This document shows, piece by piece, positions 1-8,643 of a stretch of 64,000 bases of DNA. Origin of the DNA: an uncultured Lachnospiraceae bacterium. Its GTDB lineage: Bacteria > Bacillota > Clostridia > Lachnospirales > Lachnospiraceae. The stretch spans positions 1-64,000 of the forward strand of contig CAJUKA010000007.1 of NCBI GenBank assembly GCA_910586585.1. Reading direction: 5' to 3'. A program made the translations under genes and the position numbers. Each line of letters starts with the position of its first letter. Positions within the stretch are counted from its first letter, which is position 1. A model generated the notes under the pieces. It worked only from the letters and a program-made list of their open reading frames with translations. It did not search any database and was not told the origin of the DNA.

Positions 1-42
1 GATTCAAAGTTTCCGGCATTTTCAAAGCCTCCTGTCTAAATG

Positions 43-74
43 AAAAAAGCCCCGGTGATCTACGTCACCAGGGC
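43..74 (-). terminator. Rho-independent terminator (minus strand)
   Basis: A 10-bp stem (49-58 with 65-74, one G-U type mismatch) and 6-nt loop is followed on the minus strand by a T-run (43-48). It would end a minus-strand transcript coming from higher coordinates, but no convincing minus-strand gene lies between it and yqeY. Confidence 0.6.
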
Positions 75-90
75 AGAGTTATCTATAAAC

Positions 91-135
91 AAAAAAGCCG
101 CACAGTAGCTGAACATCCGTCAGTTACTGTGCGGC
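91..135 (-). terminator. Strong hairpin terminator (minus strand)
   Basis: A 16-bp stem (97-112 with 120-135, one mismatch) with a 7-nt loop is followed on the minus strand by a six-T run (91-96). Together with the hairpin at 43-74 it forms a double terminator that insulates whatever lies left of the window. Confidence 0.7.
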
Positions 136-458
136 TGATATGAATTAAAATCGGTATTACCGGGTTGCTGCCCGTTTGTCCTTTATGTGAAATGGTTCCT
201 TATCACCTCCCAGTCTGCCCCCACCAAAGGGCGTATTGTAATGGAAAAAGAATGGTGGCAAATCCGAAAATCCTCTCTGATTAAGATTGCTCATGGATTT
301 CTTTGCTTTCAGAAAACAACAACATATAGTATTGTATACATTATTTGTTTCTGTATTTAGTGTCATATGCGCGCTTTACAACACCTGAGCAACCTTGGTA
401 ATAATGGGTTTTCCGATTTGTCCTTATTATACCGTAAGGGCATACAGCGGCTACGAAT

Positions 459-710
459 ATGCACCAACTGACGGGCGACTTCTACACAGTGGGCGAGGTC
501 TTGGGACATACGCTCGCGGGTATCGGTGTATCGCTTGGACTTTCTATGAATTTTGAAGCAGTCACAGCGCGTTATGTGGACGTGCGGCTTGAACGGAAGA
601 AAGAAGTTCTTGACGCATACCATAGCGCAGTAGAGAAAGCAGACCCGCCGAAAGCAAAGGAAGCCGAACCGAAAAAAACAAAGGGCAAGGCAAAGAAAAA
701 AAAGCACTGA
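459..710 (+). pseudogene. C-terminal remnant of a tyrosine recombinase (integrase)
   Basis: The 83-residue reading frame resembles the C-terminal end of tyrosine recombinases of integrative elements. It has the GEVLGHT segment, matching the usual 'LGH' box that carries a catalytic His, and a Tyr in the TARYVDVR segment that would be the DNA-cleaving nucleophile, followed by a Lys-rich tail. The Arg/His-rich core and the N-terminal DNA-binding domains expected in a protein of about 350-400 residues are missing, and no good ribosome binding site precedes the ATG. I read it as a decayed end of an integrated element. The call rests on motif memory only; a chance frame is possible but less likely. 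Confidence 0.55.
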
Positions 711-829
711 TTTAGAGCTTTGATGGACATATCTTTTTACTGCTTCTTATGGCGGCTTATATCTGTCCGTCGAGTTAGGGCGTCAAATGGGCGTCAAAAC
801 AGATTTTTATACCGCAGCCACAGGAACGG

Positions 830-866
830 GCAAATCCGCAAAAACATAGTGTTTATGCGGATTTGC
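830..866. repeat. Perfect 11-bp inverted repeat downstream of integrase remnant
   Basis: The arms at 830-840 and 856-866 are perfect complements, and the inner bases extend the stem almost to a 3-nt loop. It lies between the integrase remnant and the 3' end of yqeY. It could be a transcription end for either side or part of an old element boundary. No T-run follows directly, so I do not call it a terminator. Confidence 0.45.
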
Positions 867-931
867 GGCGTTTCTGGTATTCATTTTTTGCGGCGTGGTG
901 AGCAGATTATTCTACTATTTTTTATGATATT

Positions 932-1369
932 TTACTGGCAGAGCTTTGCCACTACTTGGTTGATGACACTGCCATCTGCTTTTCCTTTTAATTCCGGCAT
1001 AACAGTTTTCATAATCAAGCCTTTATTTTTCTGCGCAGCAACATCTGCAAATTTCTCTGTAATAAAAGCCTCAATTTCCTCTGCCGACATCATCCTAGGT
1101 GCATACTCCTGAAAAACATCATATCTTGCCTGATATTCCTGCTTTAAATCCTCCCTACTGTCAGGGCAGGCATCAATCTGTTCTTTCACAGATTTGACTT
1201 CCTTCAAGATAACACGATCAACAATTTCCTCAGTAATATTGTCACGACAACCTTCATCTATAGCTACTTTCTTTGCTGCTGATACAAGTACCGAAATTGC
1301 ATCTTTGCGCACTTTATCTCTTGCCTTCATCGCTGTCATCATGTCCTTTTGTAACTGTTCAAATTTCAT
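932..1369 (-). CDS. yqeY: YqeY / GatB-YqeY domain protein
   Basis: The 145-residue protein matches the YqeY family in length (about 145-150) and layout: an N-terminal helical bundle beginning MKFEQLQKDMMTAMKARDK and a C-terminal domain related to the tail of the GatB amidotransferase subunit, with the typical end around GKADGSVINQVVAKL. YqeY is thought to be involved in tRNA-related or amidotransferase-like processes, but its exact reaction is not settled. The start is fixed by a GAGGAAAA ribosome site. It often follows rpsU in Firmicutes; here it stands alone with its own promoter and a leader of about 180 bases. Confidence 0.9.
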   Translation of the reverse strand: MKFEQLQKDMMTAMKARDKVRKDAISVLVSAAKKVAIDEGCRDNITEEIVDRVILKEVKSVKEQIDACPDSREDLKQEYQARYDVFQEYAPRMMSAEEIEAFITEKFADVAAQKNKGLIMKTVMPELKGKADGSVINQVVAKLCQ

Positions 1370-1481
1370 AATTTTCCTCTTTTCTGTGCGGCTTCTGCAA
1401 TCAAGCAGGCAGAATTCTCTTCCCTACTTCCCGCACAACGCCATACCAGCATCTCTTCTCTGTATAGGTTTGTGCATCATA

Positions 1482-1514
1482 AGAGTTTGTGAAAGCCACA
1501 CAGACACAAACTCT
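1482..1514 (-). other. Leader hairpin of yqeY
   Basis: A perfect 10-bp inverted repeat (1482-1491 and 1505-1514) with a 13-nt loop lies in the transcribed leader between the proposed promoter and the yqeY start. No T-run follows, so it is not an attenuator of the usual kind. Confidence 0.5.
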
Positions 1515-1557
1515 AAAGCAAAATTTTGATTTTGTTTCTTTGCCTGAATTCACTTTG

Positions 1558-1586
1558 ATTATAGCACACAGCCCCAAACTTGTACA
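1558..1586 (-). promoter_or_regulatory. Sigma-A promoter of yqeY
   Basis: On the minus strand, TGTACA (1581-1586), a 17-bp spacer, then a perfect TATAAT (1558-1563) preceded by TG (extended -10). A second weaker pair, TTGACA-17-CATTAT, lies upstream at 1627-1655. Confidence 0.7.
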
Positions 1587-1795
1587 GCCAAAATATGTCA
1601 GCTCAGAACTCTTGTTTCTATAAAATATAATGTATTTAAAACATATCTTTGTCAATATATTCTCTTAATTATCAAAAAATTAGGGTAACAGTATAACCTT
1701 CGGCTTCCTAATACAGGCAGTAAGCCATGCATAGTCGCTTCACAATATCAAAGTAACAATAACACACCTTCCATCATTTCATAGCATCAGACACA

Positions 1796-1828
1796 TTGCG
1801 AAAATATCAAATTCGTGCTACGATATTT
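1796..1828 (+). promoter_or_regulatory. araC-type gene promoter with overlapping inverted repeat
   Basis: TTGCGA (1796-1801), a 17-bp spacer and TACGAT (1819-1824) with an extended TG form a plausible sigma-A promoter for the regulator. An inverted repeat AAATATC (1802-1808) / GATATTT (1822-1828) straddles the spacer and -10, a sensible place for an operator and autoregulation. Confidence 0.45.
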
Positions 1829-1888
1829 CTATCTGATAAGTTCAATGTACAATAAGAGTACAGTTAATTCATTGGGGGATGATTCATT

Positions 1889-2653
1889 ATGGGATTGCTG
1901 CAGGAATGGTATGTACAGGAAACAAAGGACAGCGAAGAAGAAAAATTTCATCGTTCACTAAATGATGAACAGTTGTTTTTTCATGCTGTTAGTTCAGGGG
2001 ACATTGATTATGTCCGCCAAAACTGCAAGGAGAAGCGCTTTGCAGAAACAGAAGGAGTTGGCATTCTATCCCGCGATCAGGTAACCAACCTGAAATATCA
2101 TTTTGTTATCACAACTGCTTTTGTAACAAGACTTTGTGTGGAAGCCGGCATGGAGATGGAACAGGCATTCCGGCTTAGTGACTTTTATATCCTAAAGCTT
2201 GACAATCTTCATACTGTTCAGGCAGTTATTGAACTTCATGACCGTATGGTGCTGGATTTTTCTGGAAAAATGCGGTTCCATAAAAGAAACATAGGTGCAT
2301 CAAAACCAATTACCACATGCATTGACTACATATATGCCCACATCAAAGAGCGCATTACAATTGAGGATCTCGCTGAATATACAAGTCTGTCAGCAAGTTA
2401 TCTTTCCCGCCTCTTCAAAAAAGAAACGGGTGTTTCAGTCAGCGAGTATGTTCGGGAAAAGAAGATTGAAAAAGCACAGCACCTTTTAAGGTTTTGCGAT
2501 TTTAGCCTGATTGAGATCGCAAACTATCTTTCTTTTTCTTCACAAAGCCATTTTATACAATTATTCAAAGATTTTACTGGCATAACACCGAAAAAATACC
2601 GTGACCTTTACGCCCGCTCCAGTTGGAATGTTACAGAAACGGGCAGAAAGTAA
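1889..2653 (+). CDS. AraC-family transcriptional regulator
   Basis: The 254-residue protein ends in a clear AraC/XylS double helix-turn-helix domain (residues about 141-242), with the TIEDLAEYTSLSASYLSRLF first HTH and the typical ending FKDFTGITPKKYRDL. The N-terminal 140 residues are helical, without an obvious cupin motif, and probably bind the inducer or mediate dimerisation. The start follows a GGGGGATG ribosome site. The gene converges on the minus-strand glucosidase with 31 bases between stops, at the end of the beta-glucan locus, so it is the best candidate activator of that locus. That link is inference from position. Confidence 0.85.
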   Translation: MGLLQEWYVQETKDSEEEKFHRSLNDEQLFFHAVSSGDIDYVRQNCKEKRFAETEGVGILSRDQVTNLKYHFVITTAFVTRLCVEAGMEMEQAFRLSDFYILKLDNLHTVQAVIELHDRMVLDFSGKMRFHKRNIGASKPITTCIDYIYAHIKERITIEDLAEYTSLSASYLSRLFKKETGVSVSEYVREKKIEKAQHLLRFCDFSLIEIANYLSFSSQSHFIQLFKDFTGITPKKYRDLYARSSWNVTETGRK

Positions 2654-2674
2654 ACAATTTTACCCCTGCCCGTT
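2638..2674. terminator. Shared hairpin between convergent araC-type and GH3 genes
   Basis: A perfect 9-bp inverted repeat (AACGGGCAG at 2638-2646 and CTGCCCGTT at 2666-2674) overlaps the stop of the regulator and lies just after the GH3 stop on the other strand. The T-tracts are weak, so termination efficiency is uncertain. Confidence 0.45.
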
Positions 2675-2684
2675 ATCTGTATGG

Positions 2685-5138
2685 TCAATCTGTCAATTTC
2701 TGTATCAACGCAAGCACACGCGCTGCACAGCTTCGGATTGCCTCCTCCGAAAGCATTCCCTGTGTATACGCTTTGCGAATGTCTTCATCATCTGCCGGAT
2801 TACCTGGCATAATAATATCATTTCCAGCAGCTATACACTGCCATGGTACACTTCCGTCTTCTGGAACTGTTGTATTCCAGTCAGACATAATCACTCCTTC
2901 AAATCCCCATTCTTTTCGTGCAACTGTTGTGCAAATATCCCGGCTGTTCGCAGCATGGATACCATTAATCAGATTATAGGAAGACATGACTGCCATCGGC
3001 GCACTCTTTTTTACTGCAATCTCAAATCCCCGCAAATAAATCTCTCTGAGCGCCCTTTCAGACACACACACATTTACGCCCATGCGGTTATCCTCCTGAT
3101 TATTGCAGGCAAAGTGTTTTATCGTAACGCCGCATCTCCCCTTGTTTTGTACCCCCTCTGTTACTGCTGCCGCCATCATTCCAGATAAAAACGGATCCTC
3201 TGAAAAATATTCAAAATTTCTTCCACACAAAGGGTTCCTTTGAATATTCATACCCGGAGCCAGCCACAAATCAACATGAAACTCTTCCATCTCCGTTGCT
3301 ATGGCCTCTCCAAACCTGTGTGCCAGTTCCATATTCCATGTCTGTGCCAATGCCGTTCCAACAGGAAACGCTGTGCAGTACTGATAATAAATATCAGCAT
3401 CCTTGTGATGCTCCATCTGCTCCAGGAAACCATTTTCCAAAGAGCCCAAAACTCCAACGCCATATACCCGATCCGTCTGTCTGTCAACCTCATAGCTTTG
3501 CCGCAAACGCAGACCTGCCGGGCCATCCGCCATAATCAGTGAACGCAGCCCATATTTTTCTTCCAATGCTTCTGTTGTTTCCCCGGCGGAACCAGGTACC
3601 CGAATCCCAGCAGAACCAAGCGTGCTTGTTCCCTGTGTAATATTTCCATACAAAAGCGGTATCAGCTCTTCAACAGAGTGTTTCTCTGCGGTTTGCAATT
3701 CGAACTGATATTCTCTTTCCTTTTGCGGCACAAATTGAAATACCGGAACCTTTTCATCTCTGTCCTGCTCCTGCTGTGTTTGCATTTCATCTGCATTTGT
3801 CTGCAATACACAAAGCTCTTCAAATACTGTTTTTTGAGAACATATTTTTGTTGTACTCTCTATCACTGTCTGTTCAGGAACGAACAGCAATGCCGCAAGC
3901 TGCAAAGAAACACTGTCCTTTCCTATCCACACGCCGTATTCTCCGCGCTCAACAAGCCATGCCTGCATTGCTTCTGAAAAACTGGCAAGTTGTTTGCCCT
4001 CTATCAGAATTGTTATTTTTTGCGTCTCCCCCGGATACAACGTATTCGTCTTTGCAAAGCCAACAAGCCTGTGATATTCTTTGTCAAGACCTGTTTGTGG
4101 CAGCGTTATATAAATCTGTACTACTTCTTTCCCGCAATAACATTCTCCTGTGTTTTTTACTGTGACAGCTACACAGACTCCTGCCTCTGTTATCAATAGT
4201 TTCTCAAACTTTATGGAAAAATCTGTGTATGACATCCCATATCCAAATGGGAACAAGGGTTTTATGGAAAAACTGTCAAAATACCGGTATCCGACATAAA
4301 TTCCCTCTTTGTATTCCTCTGTTTCCAGATTCCCATTTAAGCTTCCATAATCCTCTGCCGAAGGATAATCTTCATAGCGCTTAGCCCATGTAGCTGTCAG
4401 CCTGCCGCCCGGCATTGCCTTTCCAAGCAGCACATCAGCAACTGCATGTCCTCCCTCCTGTCCTGGCAAAGAGATATTTAAAACAGCCTGAATGTTTTCC
4501 GCCTCCTGCAAAATATCTGTCAGTTCCACCGGCGAGCCTACATTTAACAGCAATATGATTGGGAGGCCCTTTTGGTTCAAAAACAAAAGATCTTCCTTTT
4601 CTTTTCTGCTCAAATAGTAATCTCCTTCTTTTTTCTGTCGGTCTTTGCCCTCGCCGGAGATTCGACTGATAACATACACTGCCACCCGCGCGTCTACAAA
4701 ATCCCCCTCCATAATCTGACGTCCTTCAGGCAGTTCAAATGGATTTGCAGCATAAGCATCAAATGGATTTTCCACTTTTTTTGCGTCTGCGAGTACTTTT
4801 TCCCTCCATGCATTCCTGGCACTGTCATATCGGTTTTGATAATCCTTCAGCCATTCTTTACTCGTTATCGAAAATCCTGCATCCATTAGCCCTTGATATA
4901 TTGAGATATTCTCCCGATTGTTGACATCTCCTGAACCAATGCCTCCTTTAATTGTCTTATCTGCACCACTACCAAACAATGCAACCGATTCAGAGCCTTT
5001 CATAGGCAGAATCCCTTCGTTTTTTAATAAAACAATCCCTTCTGAAGCTATCTCTCTTGCGAGCCTGCTGTGCGCAAACTCGCGTTCTGACGACTGTTGT
5101 TCCTGTGTACCGCTGTGATTCCAGTTCCTTCTTACCAT
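2685..5138 (-). CDS. GH3 beta-glucosidase with permuted domain order
   Basis: The 817-residue enzyme has glycoside hydrolase family 3 parts in swapped order. The (alpha/beta) sandwich domain comes first (about 20-300, from ASEGIVLLKNEG), then a fibronectin-III-like domain introduced by FPFGYGMSY (about 300-420). The TIM-barrel domain comes last (about 500-817), with DGPAGLR, GRNFEYFSEDP and KHFACNNQE motifs. The nucleophile should be Asp-753 in GVIMSDW. This order is known from rumen beta-glucosidases such as those of Butyrivibrio and Ruminococcus. There is no signal peptide, so it should act in the cytoplasm on imported beta-glucosides. The start follows AAAGGAG. It is the last gene of the ABC transporter operon, 20 bases after the permease. 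Confidence 0.9.
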   Translation of the reverse strand: MVRRNWNHSGTQEQQSSEREFAHSRLAREIASEGIVLLKNEGILPMKGSESVALFGSGADKTIKGGIGSGDVNNRENISIYQGLMDAGFSITSKEWLKDYQNRYDSARNAWREKVLADAKKVENPFDAYAANPFELPEGRQIMEGDFVDARVAVYVISRISGEGKDRQKKEGDYYLSRKEKEDLLFLNQKGLPIILLLNVGSPVELTDILQEAENIQAVLNISLPGQEGGHAVADVLLGKAMPGGRLTATWAKRYEDYPSAEDYGSLNGNLETEEYKEGIYVGYRYFDSFSIKPLFPFGYGMSYTDFSIKFEKLLITEAGVCVAVTVKNTGECYCGKEVVQIYITLPQTGLDKEYHRLVGFAKTNTLYPGETQKITILIEGKQLASFSEAMQAWLVERGEYGVWIGKDSVSLQLAALLFVPEQTVIESTTKICSQKTVFEELCVLQTNADEMQTQQEQDRDEKVPVFQFVPQKEREYQFELQTAEKHSVEELIPLLYGNITQGTSTLGSAGIRVPGSAGETTEALEEKYGLRSLIMADGPAGLRLRQSYEVDRQTDRVYGVGVLGSLENGFLEQMEHHKDADIYYQYCTAFPVGTALAQTWNMELAHRFGEAIATEMEEFHVDLWLAPGMNIQRNPLCGRNFEYFSEDPFLSGMMAAAVTEGVQNKGRCGVTIKHFACNNQEDNRMGVNVCVSERALREIYLRGFEIAVKKSAPMAVMSSYNLINGIHAANSRDICTTVARKEWGFEGVIMSDWNTTVPEDGSVPWQCIAAGNDIIMPGNPADDEDIRKAYTQGMLSEEAIRSCAARVLALIQKLTD

Positions 5139-5158
5139 ATATTCTCCTTTAGAACCTA

Positions 5159-6004
5159 TTAACCTTTAACGCCGCCAAGCGTCACACCTGCAATAATGTA
5201 TTTCGACAAAATCAAATACACCAATATGATAGGGACAATCGCAACCATAATCATCATATAGATTTTTCCCATATCAAAATTCATATAATCTGCGCCTCTA
5301 AGCGTTGCAATCAAAATAGGCACTGTCATTTTATCCTTTGACTGAATAATCAATGCCGGAACAAAATAGTTATTCCATGAACCCACAAATGTAAAGATCG
5401 CCTGCACTGCCATTGCCGGTTTCATAATCGGAATAATAATCTGGTTAAATGTCCGAAATTCTCTGGAACCATCAATTCTGGCAGCCTCAACCAGTGACAG
5501 CGGAAGCGATGACTGCAGATAACTGTACATAAAATAAAATACAGACGGCGATGCAATCGATGGAATAATCAGTGGAAGTAAAGAATCATACATGCCCATA
5601 TTCGTAACCAAACGCAGAAATCCCATTGCTGTTACCTGTGTAGGCATTACAAGGATTGCCATAATAAATGTAAACGCAACCTTGCGAAACTTAAAGTCAT
5701 ACGCGTACAGTCCATATGCTGTCAGTGCTGAGAAATATGTACAAATTGCCGCAGAACATCCTGAAACAACCAAGCTGTTCAAAATGCCCCGAACCATTGG
5801 AAAGGTTCCATCATTCACCACATTTTGCAGATTGGTGAAAAAAGCCCCTCCTGGAAGCGCTGAGAACCCTTTCTGCAGCTCTGCATGAGAACGTGTTGCA
5901 TTGACAAACAGAATATAGAAGAAAAACAGACACATAAATGACAAGATAATCAGTACTACATGTGCCAAAATACTGCGTAAATTCCCTAATGTTTTTGATT
6001 TCAT
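5159..6004 (-). CDS. Carbohydrate ABC transporter permease (MalG type)
   Basis: The 281-residue membrane protein has about six hydrophobic segments and the EAA loop (EAARIDGSREFRTF) that docks the ATPase, followed by the usual IIIPIMKPA. Length and order fit the MalG-like CUT1 permeases that import oligosaccharides. It follows the first permease with a gap of five bases, indicating one operon. No ATPase gene is in the locus; CUT1 systems in Firmicutes often borrow a shared MsmX-type ATPase encoded elsewhere. Confidence 0.92.
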   Translation of the reverse strand: MKSKTLGNLRSILAHVVLIILSFMCLFFFYILFVNATRSHAELQKGFSALPGGAFFTNLQNVVNDGTFPMVRGILNSLVVSGCSAAICTYFSALTAYGLYAYDFKFRKVAFTFIMAILVMPTQVTAMGFLRLVTNMGMYDSLLPLIIPSIASPSVFYFMYSYLQSSLPLSLVEAARIDGSREFRTFNQIIIPIMKPAMAVQAIFTFVGSWNNYFVPALIIQSKDKMTVPILIATLRGADYMNFDMGKIYMMIMVAIVPIILVYLILSKYIIAGVTLGGVKG

Positions 6005-6009
6005 AACTG

Positions 6010-6960
6010 TTATCTCCTTCCTGCTTTTTTGCTCTTTTTCTCTGCTGCCTTGGAACCGTCCGGATCATTGTCATTTGTCATACGATATACAATAAAACAT
6101 AAGATACCGCTGACAATAAACAAATATACAGACAATGCGCCTGCCATACCATAGTTTTTGCTCTTTAAATGACTGTTTAAAAACATGATTAACGTCATAG
6201 AGGTACGGTCTGGATTTCCCTGCCCATTCGTCAAAATCTGAGGTACATCAAACATCTGAAGACCGCCAATAATTGAGGTAATCAGCGTATATGCAAGAAT
6301 TGGACGTATCAGAGGCAGCGTAATATAAAAGAACCGCTGCGTACTGTTGCAGCCATCCAGCTCGGATGCCTCAAAGATATCCGGACTGATTCCCATGATT
6401 GCAGCCATCAGCATAATCGTTGTATTGCCAAACCACATCAAAAAGTTCATCAGGCCAACCAGGGAACGCGTACCAAATACAGACCCCATAAAATCAATTG
6501 CATTGTCTGTCAGCCCCATAGACATCAGAATAGAATTAATTGGTCCGTTGGTAGAAAACAACGTAAAAAATAACATCGCAAACGCCGAAGCCATAATTAA
6601 ATTCGGCAAGTAAATAACCACCTTAAAAAACTGTTGGGCATGAATCTTGAGTCTGGCATCCACAAACCACGACGCAAGCAGCAGCGCAATAACAATCTGC
6701 GGAATAAAGCCAATGACCCACAATACGAGCGTATTTCCCGCATATTTCAGCATATCTGACTGCAGAAGGCTGGTATAATTGTCCATCCCGATAAAATTCG
6801 GACCGATTTCTTTGATTCCTGAACGATAGTATTCGTAGAAGCTATAGCGGATTGTATCCACCAACGGGATAAAAGAAAAGATGAAAAAAGCTGCAAAAAA
6901 TGGAAGAATAAAAATATATCCCCATTTTGAATAATTTATCTTTTTACGTTTTTGATTCAT
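6010..6960 (-). CDS. Carbohydrate ABC transporter permease (MalF type)
   Basis: The 316-residue permease begins with a positively charged stretch and a first membrane segment (about 14-34), and contains the EAA loop (EASELDGCNSTQRF) before LPLIRP. It pairs with the downstream MalG-type permease to form the membrane channel of a CUT1 importer. The C-terminus is Lys/Asp-rich and cytoplasmic. The gene is separated from the binding-protein gene by 63 bases that hold a hairpin. Confidence 0.92.
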   Translation of the reverse strand: MNQKRKKINYSKWGYIFILPFFAAFFIFSFIPLVDTIRYSFYEYYRSGIKEIGPNFIGMDNYTSLLQSDMLKYAGNTLVLWVIGFIPQIVIALLLASWFVDARLKIHAQQFFKVVIYLPNLIMASAFAMLFFTLFSTNGPINSILMSMGLTDNAIDFMGSVFGTRSLVGLMNFLMWFGNTTIMLMAAIMGISPDIFEASELDGCNSTQRFFYITLPLIRPILAYTLITSIIGGLQMFDVPQILTNGQGNPDRTSMTLIMFLNSHLKSKNYGMAGALSVYLFIVSGILCFIVYRMTNDNDPDGSKAAEKKSKKAGRR

Positions 6961-6988
6961 AATCTGCCCTTCCCTTCTTTTTGTATTT

Positions 6989-7011
6989 TGCGGTGCAGCA
7001 AGTGCACCGCA
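6989..7011 (-). other. Intercistronic stem-loop after the binding-protein gene
   Basis: A perfect 9-bp stem (6989-6997 with 7003-7011) and 5-nt loop sits between the solute-binding gene and the first permease. On the minus strand it lacks a T-run. Such stems commonly protect the upstream mRNA and so raise binding protein over permease. Confidence 0.6.
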
Positions 7012-7023
7012 GGGGTTTTTTCA

Positions 7024-8502
7024 TTATTCTGGCCACTGGATTTCTGTAATCTCCGGATATCGCTCTTTAATAGCTGTCTCAAAGTTTGCTTTTGCTTTGT
7101 CAAAATCAACATTTCCCTGGTAGTAGTCACTAAACGAATTTTGAATCAGTTCAACACAGCCCTGATCATATGCAGAAAGCGGAGCAATCTTGATGTTCTC
7201 TGCAACTGGTGCAAAGTATTTGAACGGATTCTGTCCGCCAAGAAACTCTGATGAGAAATTTTTATCGTCTGTCGCTGCCTCTCTCATGCTGCTCTGCGTA
7301 TTGGTAAAGTCTGTTTTCTCTCTGGAAATAGTTAACAAATTATCCGTGTCAGCCGTTACTGCAAGAATGATGTCCCTTACATGCTGTGGATTATCTGTTC
7401 CAACACATGCATGTACATAAGAACCGCCCCAGTTATATTCCTGCGGAGGATTTGTTACAGCCCATGATCCAGCTTCTCCATCCCAGTTTGGATTTAAAGT
7501 AAAGTCAATTCCCCATGCTGGGAACAAGAATGCAAATACCTTAGAAGAAGAACCCATTGCCTTATTCCAGTCGTCGTTCCACTGTCCCTTTACAGTCTTA
7601 TTCAAATAACCTGCATCCAGCCATTCTTTGGAATCACTGATCCAGTCCATAATCTTCTGATCAACCTTGATTACTGTTTCTCCTGGCGCAACCCATGGCG
7701 CATCAATGCTGTTTCCATACAGGCGGAATGTGTCTGCATAGGAAGCAAATGTATAATACCCTTTTTCCTTCAACTCTGCTGCTGTCGCACTGAGGGTATC
7801 CCAGTCTTTTACTTTCTCTCCAACAATTTCTGGATCATCTGTTCCAAATACATCCTTTGCAATATCGCGGCGATATACCAGCAATCCCGGACAGCACTGC
7901 CATGTTGAACCTCTCTGTACGCCATTTTCGTCAGAAGCTGTCACCTTTGTAAAGCTGTACTGATCGGCAAGGTCCGTATCCGGATCAATTCCAAGATCCG
8001 ACAAAGGCATCGCGACATCTGCCGCTGCATCAGTATACTTATTAACATAATCTGTCTCTGACAAGAAGATATCAACCTTGTCATCATCCGCCGCATTTCC
8101 TTGGTTGAGCAGCGCCTCGTCAAGCTTCTGCTGATAGACACCATCCTGGTTTGGATTGATAATCCAATGAATCTCTGTGCCATCATTCAGCGTCGTAACC
8201 GTTCCATCCGAAGAAGTTTCCTTTACTTCCGGATATACCAGCTCTACACGCTCGCGAAACTCATTGTTCCAGCTATAAATGTTAATGACCTTGCCCTCTT
8301 CTGCGCCTGATGATGCATCAACTGTATCAGATATATCAGATGTATTGGCTTCTACATTTGTATTCGAAGACGAACTTGTATCCGTTCCTGCATTTGTAGA
8401 TACGTCTGCCTGTGAACCGGAACTGCTGTCCTTACTGCAGCCAGCCAGCGTGCCAACAGCCATCGCTGTCATTAATAAGATACTAACAACTTTCTTTTTC
8501 AT
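7024..8502 (-). CDS. Extracellular sugar-binding lipoprotein of the ABC importer
   Basis: The 492-residue protein has a lipoprotein signal peptide with lipobox LAGC (lipidated Cys at 22), followed by a Ser/Asp/Thr-rich linker and a family-1 solute-binding fold (VINIYSWNNEF start). The binding of beta-glucooligosaccharides is inferred from the surrounding phosphorylases. It has its own promoter (8580-8609) and a strong AGGAGGG ribosome site, so it starts the transporter operon binding protein, permease, permease, GH3. Confidence 0.9.
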   Translation of the reverse strand: MKKKVVSILLMTAMAVGTLAGCSKDSSSGSQADVSTNAGTDTSSSSNTNVEANTSDISDTVDASSGAEEGKVINIYSWNNEFRERVELVYPEVKETSSDGTVTTLNDGTEIHWIINPNQDGVYQQKLDEALLNQGNAADDDKVDIFLSETDYVNKYTDAAADVAMPLSDLGIDPDTDLADQYSFTKVTASDENGVQRGSTWQCCPGLLVYRRDIAKDVFGTDDPEIVGEKVKDWDTLSATAAELKEKGYYTFASYADTFRLYGNSIDAPWVAPGETVIKVDQKIMDWISDSKEWLDAGYLNKTVKGQWNDDWNKAMGSSSKVFAFLFPAWGIDFTLNPNWDGEAGSWAVTNPPQEYNWGGSYVHACVGTDNPQHVRDIILAVTADTDNLLTISREKTDFTNTQSSMREAATDDKNFSSEFLGGQNPFKYFAPVAENIKIAPLSAYDQGCVELIQNSFSDYYQGNVDFDKAKANFETAIKERYPEITEIQWPE

Positions 8503-8579
8503 AGAAAAACCCTCCTAAAAATTTGTTTATAAAGTTTTACTGCTTTATTAAGATATATTTTAGATGAAATTTGTCTTTC

Positions 8580-8609
8580 GATATACCATATCAATACAAA
8601 AAATGTCAA
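8580..8609 (-). promoter_or_regulatory. Promoter of the ABC transporter-GH3 operon
   Basis: On the minus strand TTGACA (8604-8609), an 18-bp spacer, and TATATC (8580-8585) with an upstream TG. It lies in the 141-base gap between the GH94 gene and the binding-protein gene, giving the transport genes their own transcription start. Confidence 0.65.
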
Positions 8610-8643
8610 AATCATGTCATTATTCGTAACAAGACGCCACCAA

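Noticed and set aside
157..366. 69-residue open frame on the minus strand
   Set aside because: It lies between terminators and integrase debris, has an odd Cys/Phe/Pro-rich composition and no ribosome site. It more likely reflects an element-end sequence than a gene.
720..1112. 130-residue plus-strand frame over the yqeY 3' end
   Set aside because: It is antisense to yqeY, lacks a ribosome site and has a translation typical of a shadow frame.
2601..3188. Plus-strand frame of 195 residues opposite the GH3 gene
   Set aside because: It is a Cys/His-rich antisense shadow of a well-supported enzyme; many similar frames opposite GH94, MCP and Hsp70 genes were dropped for the same reason.
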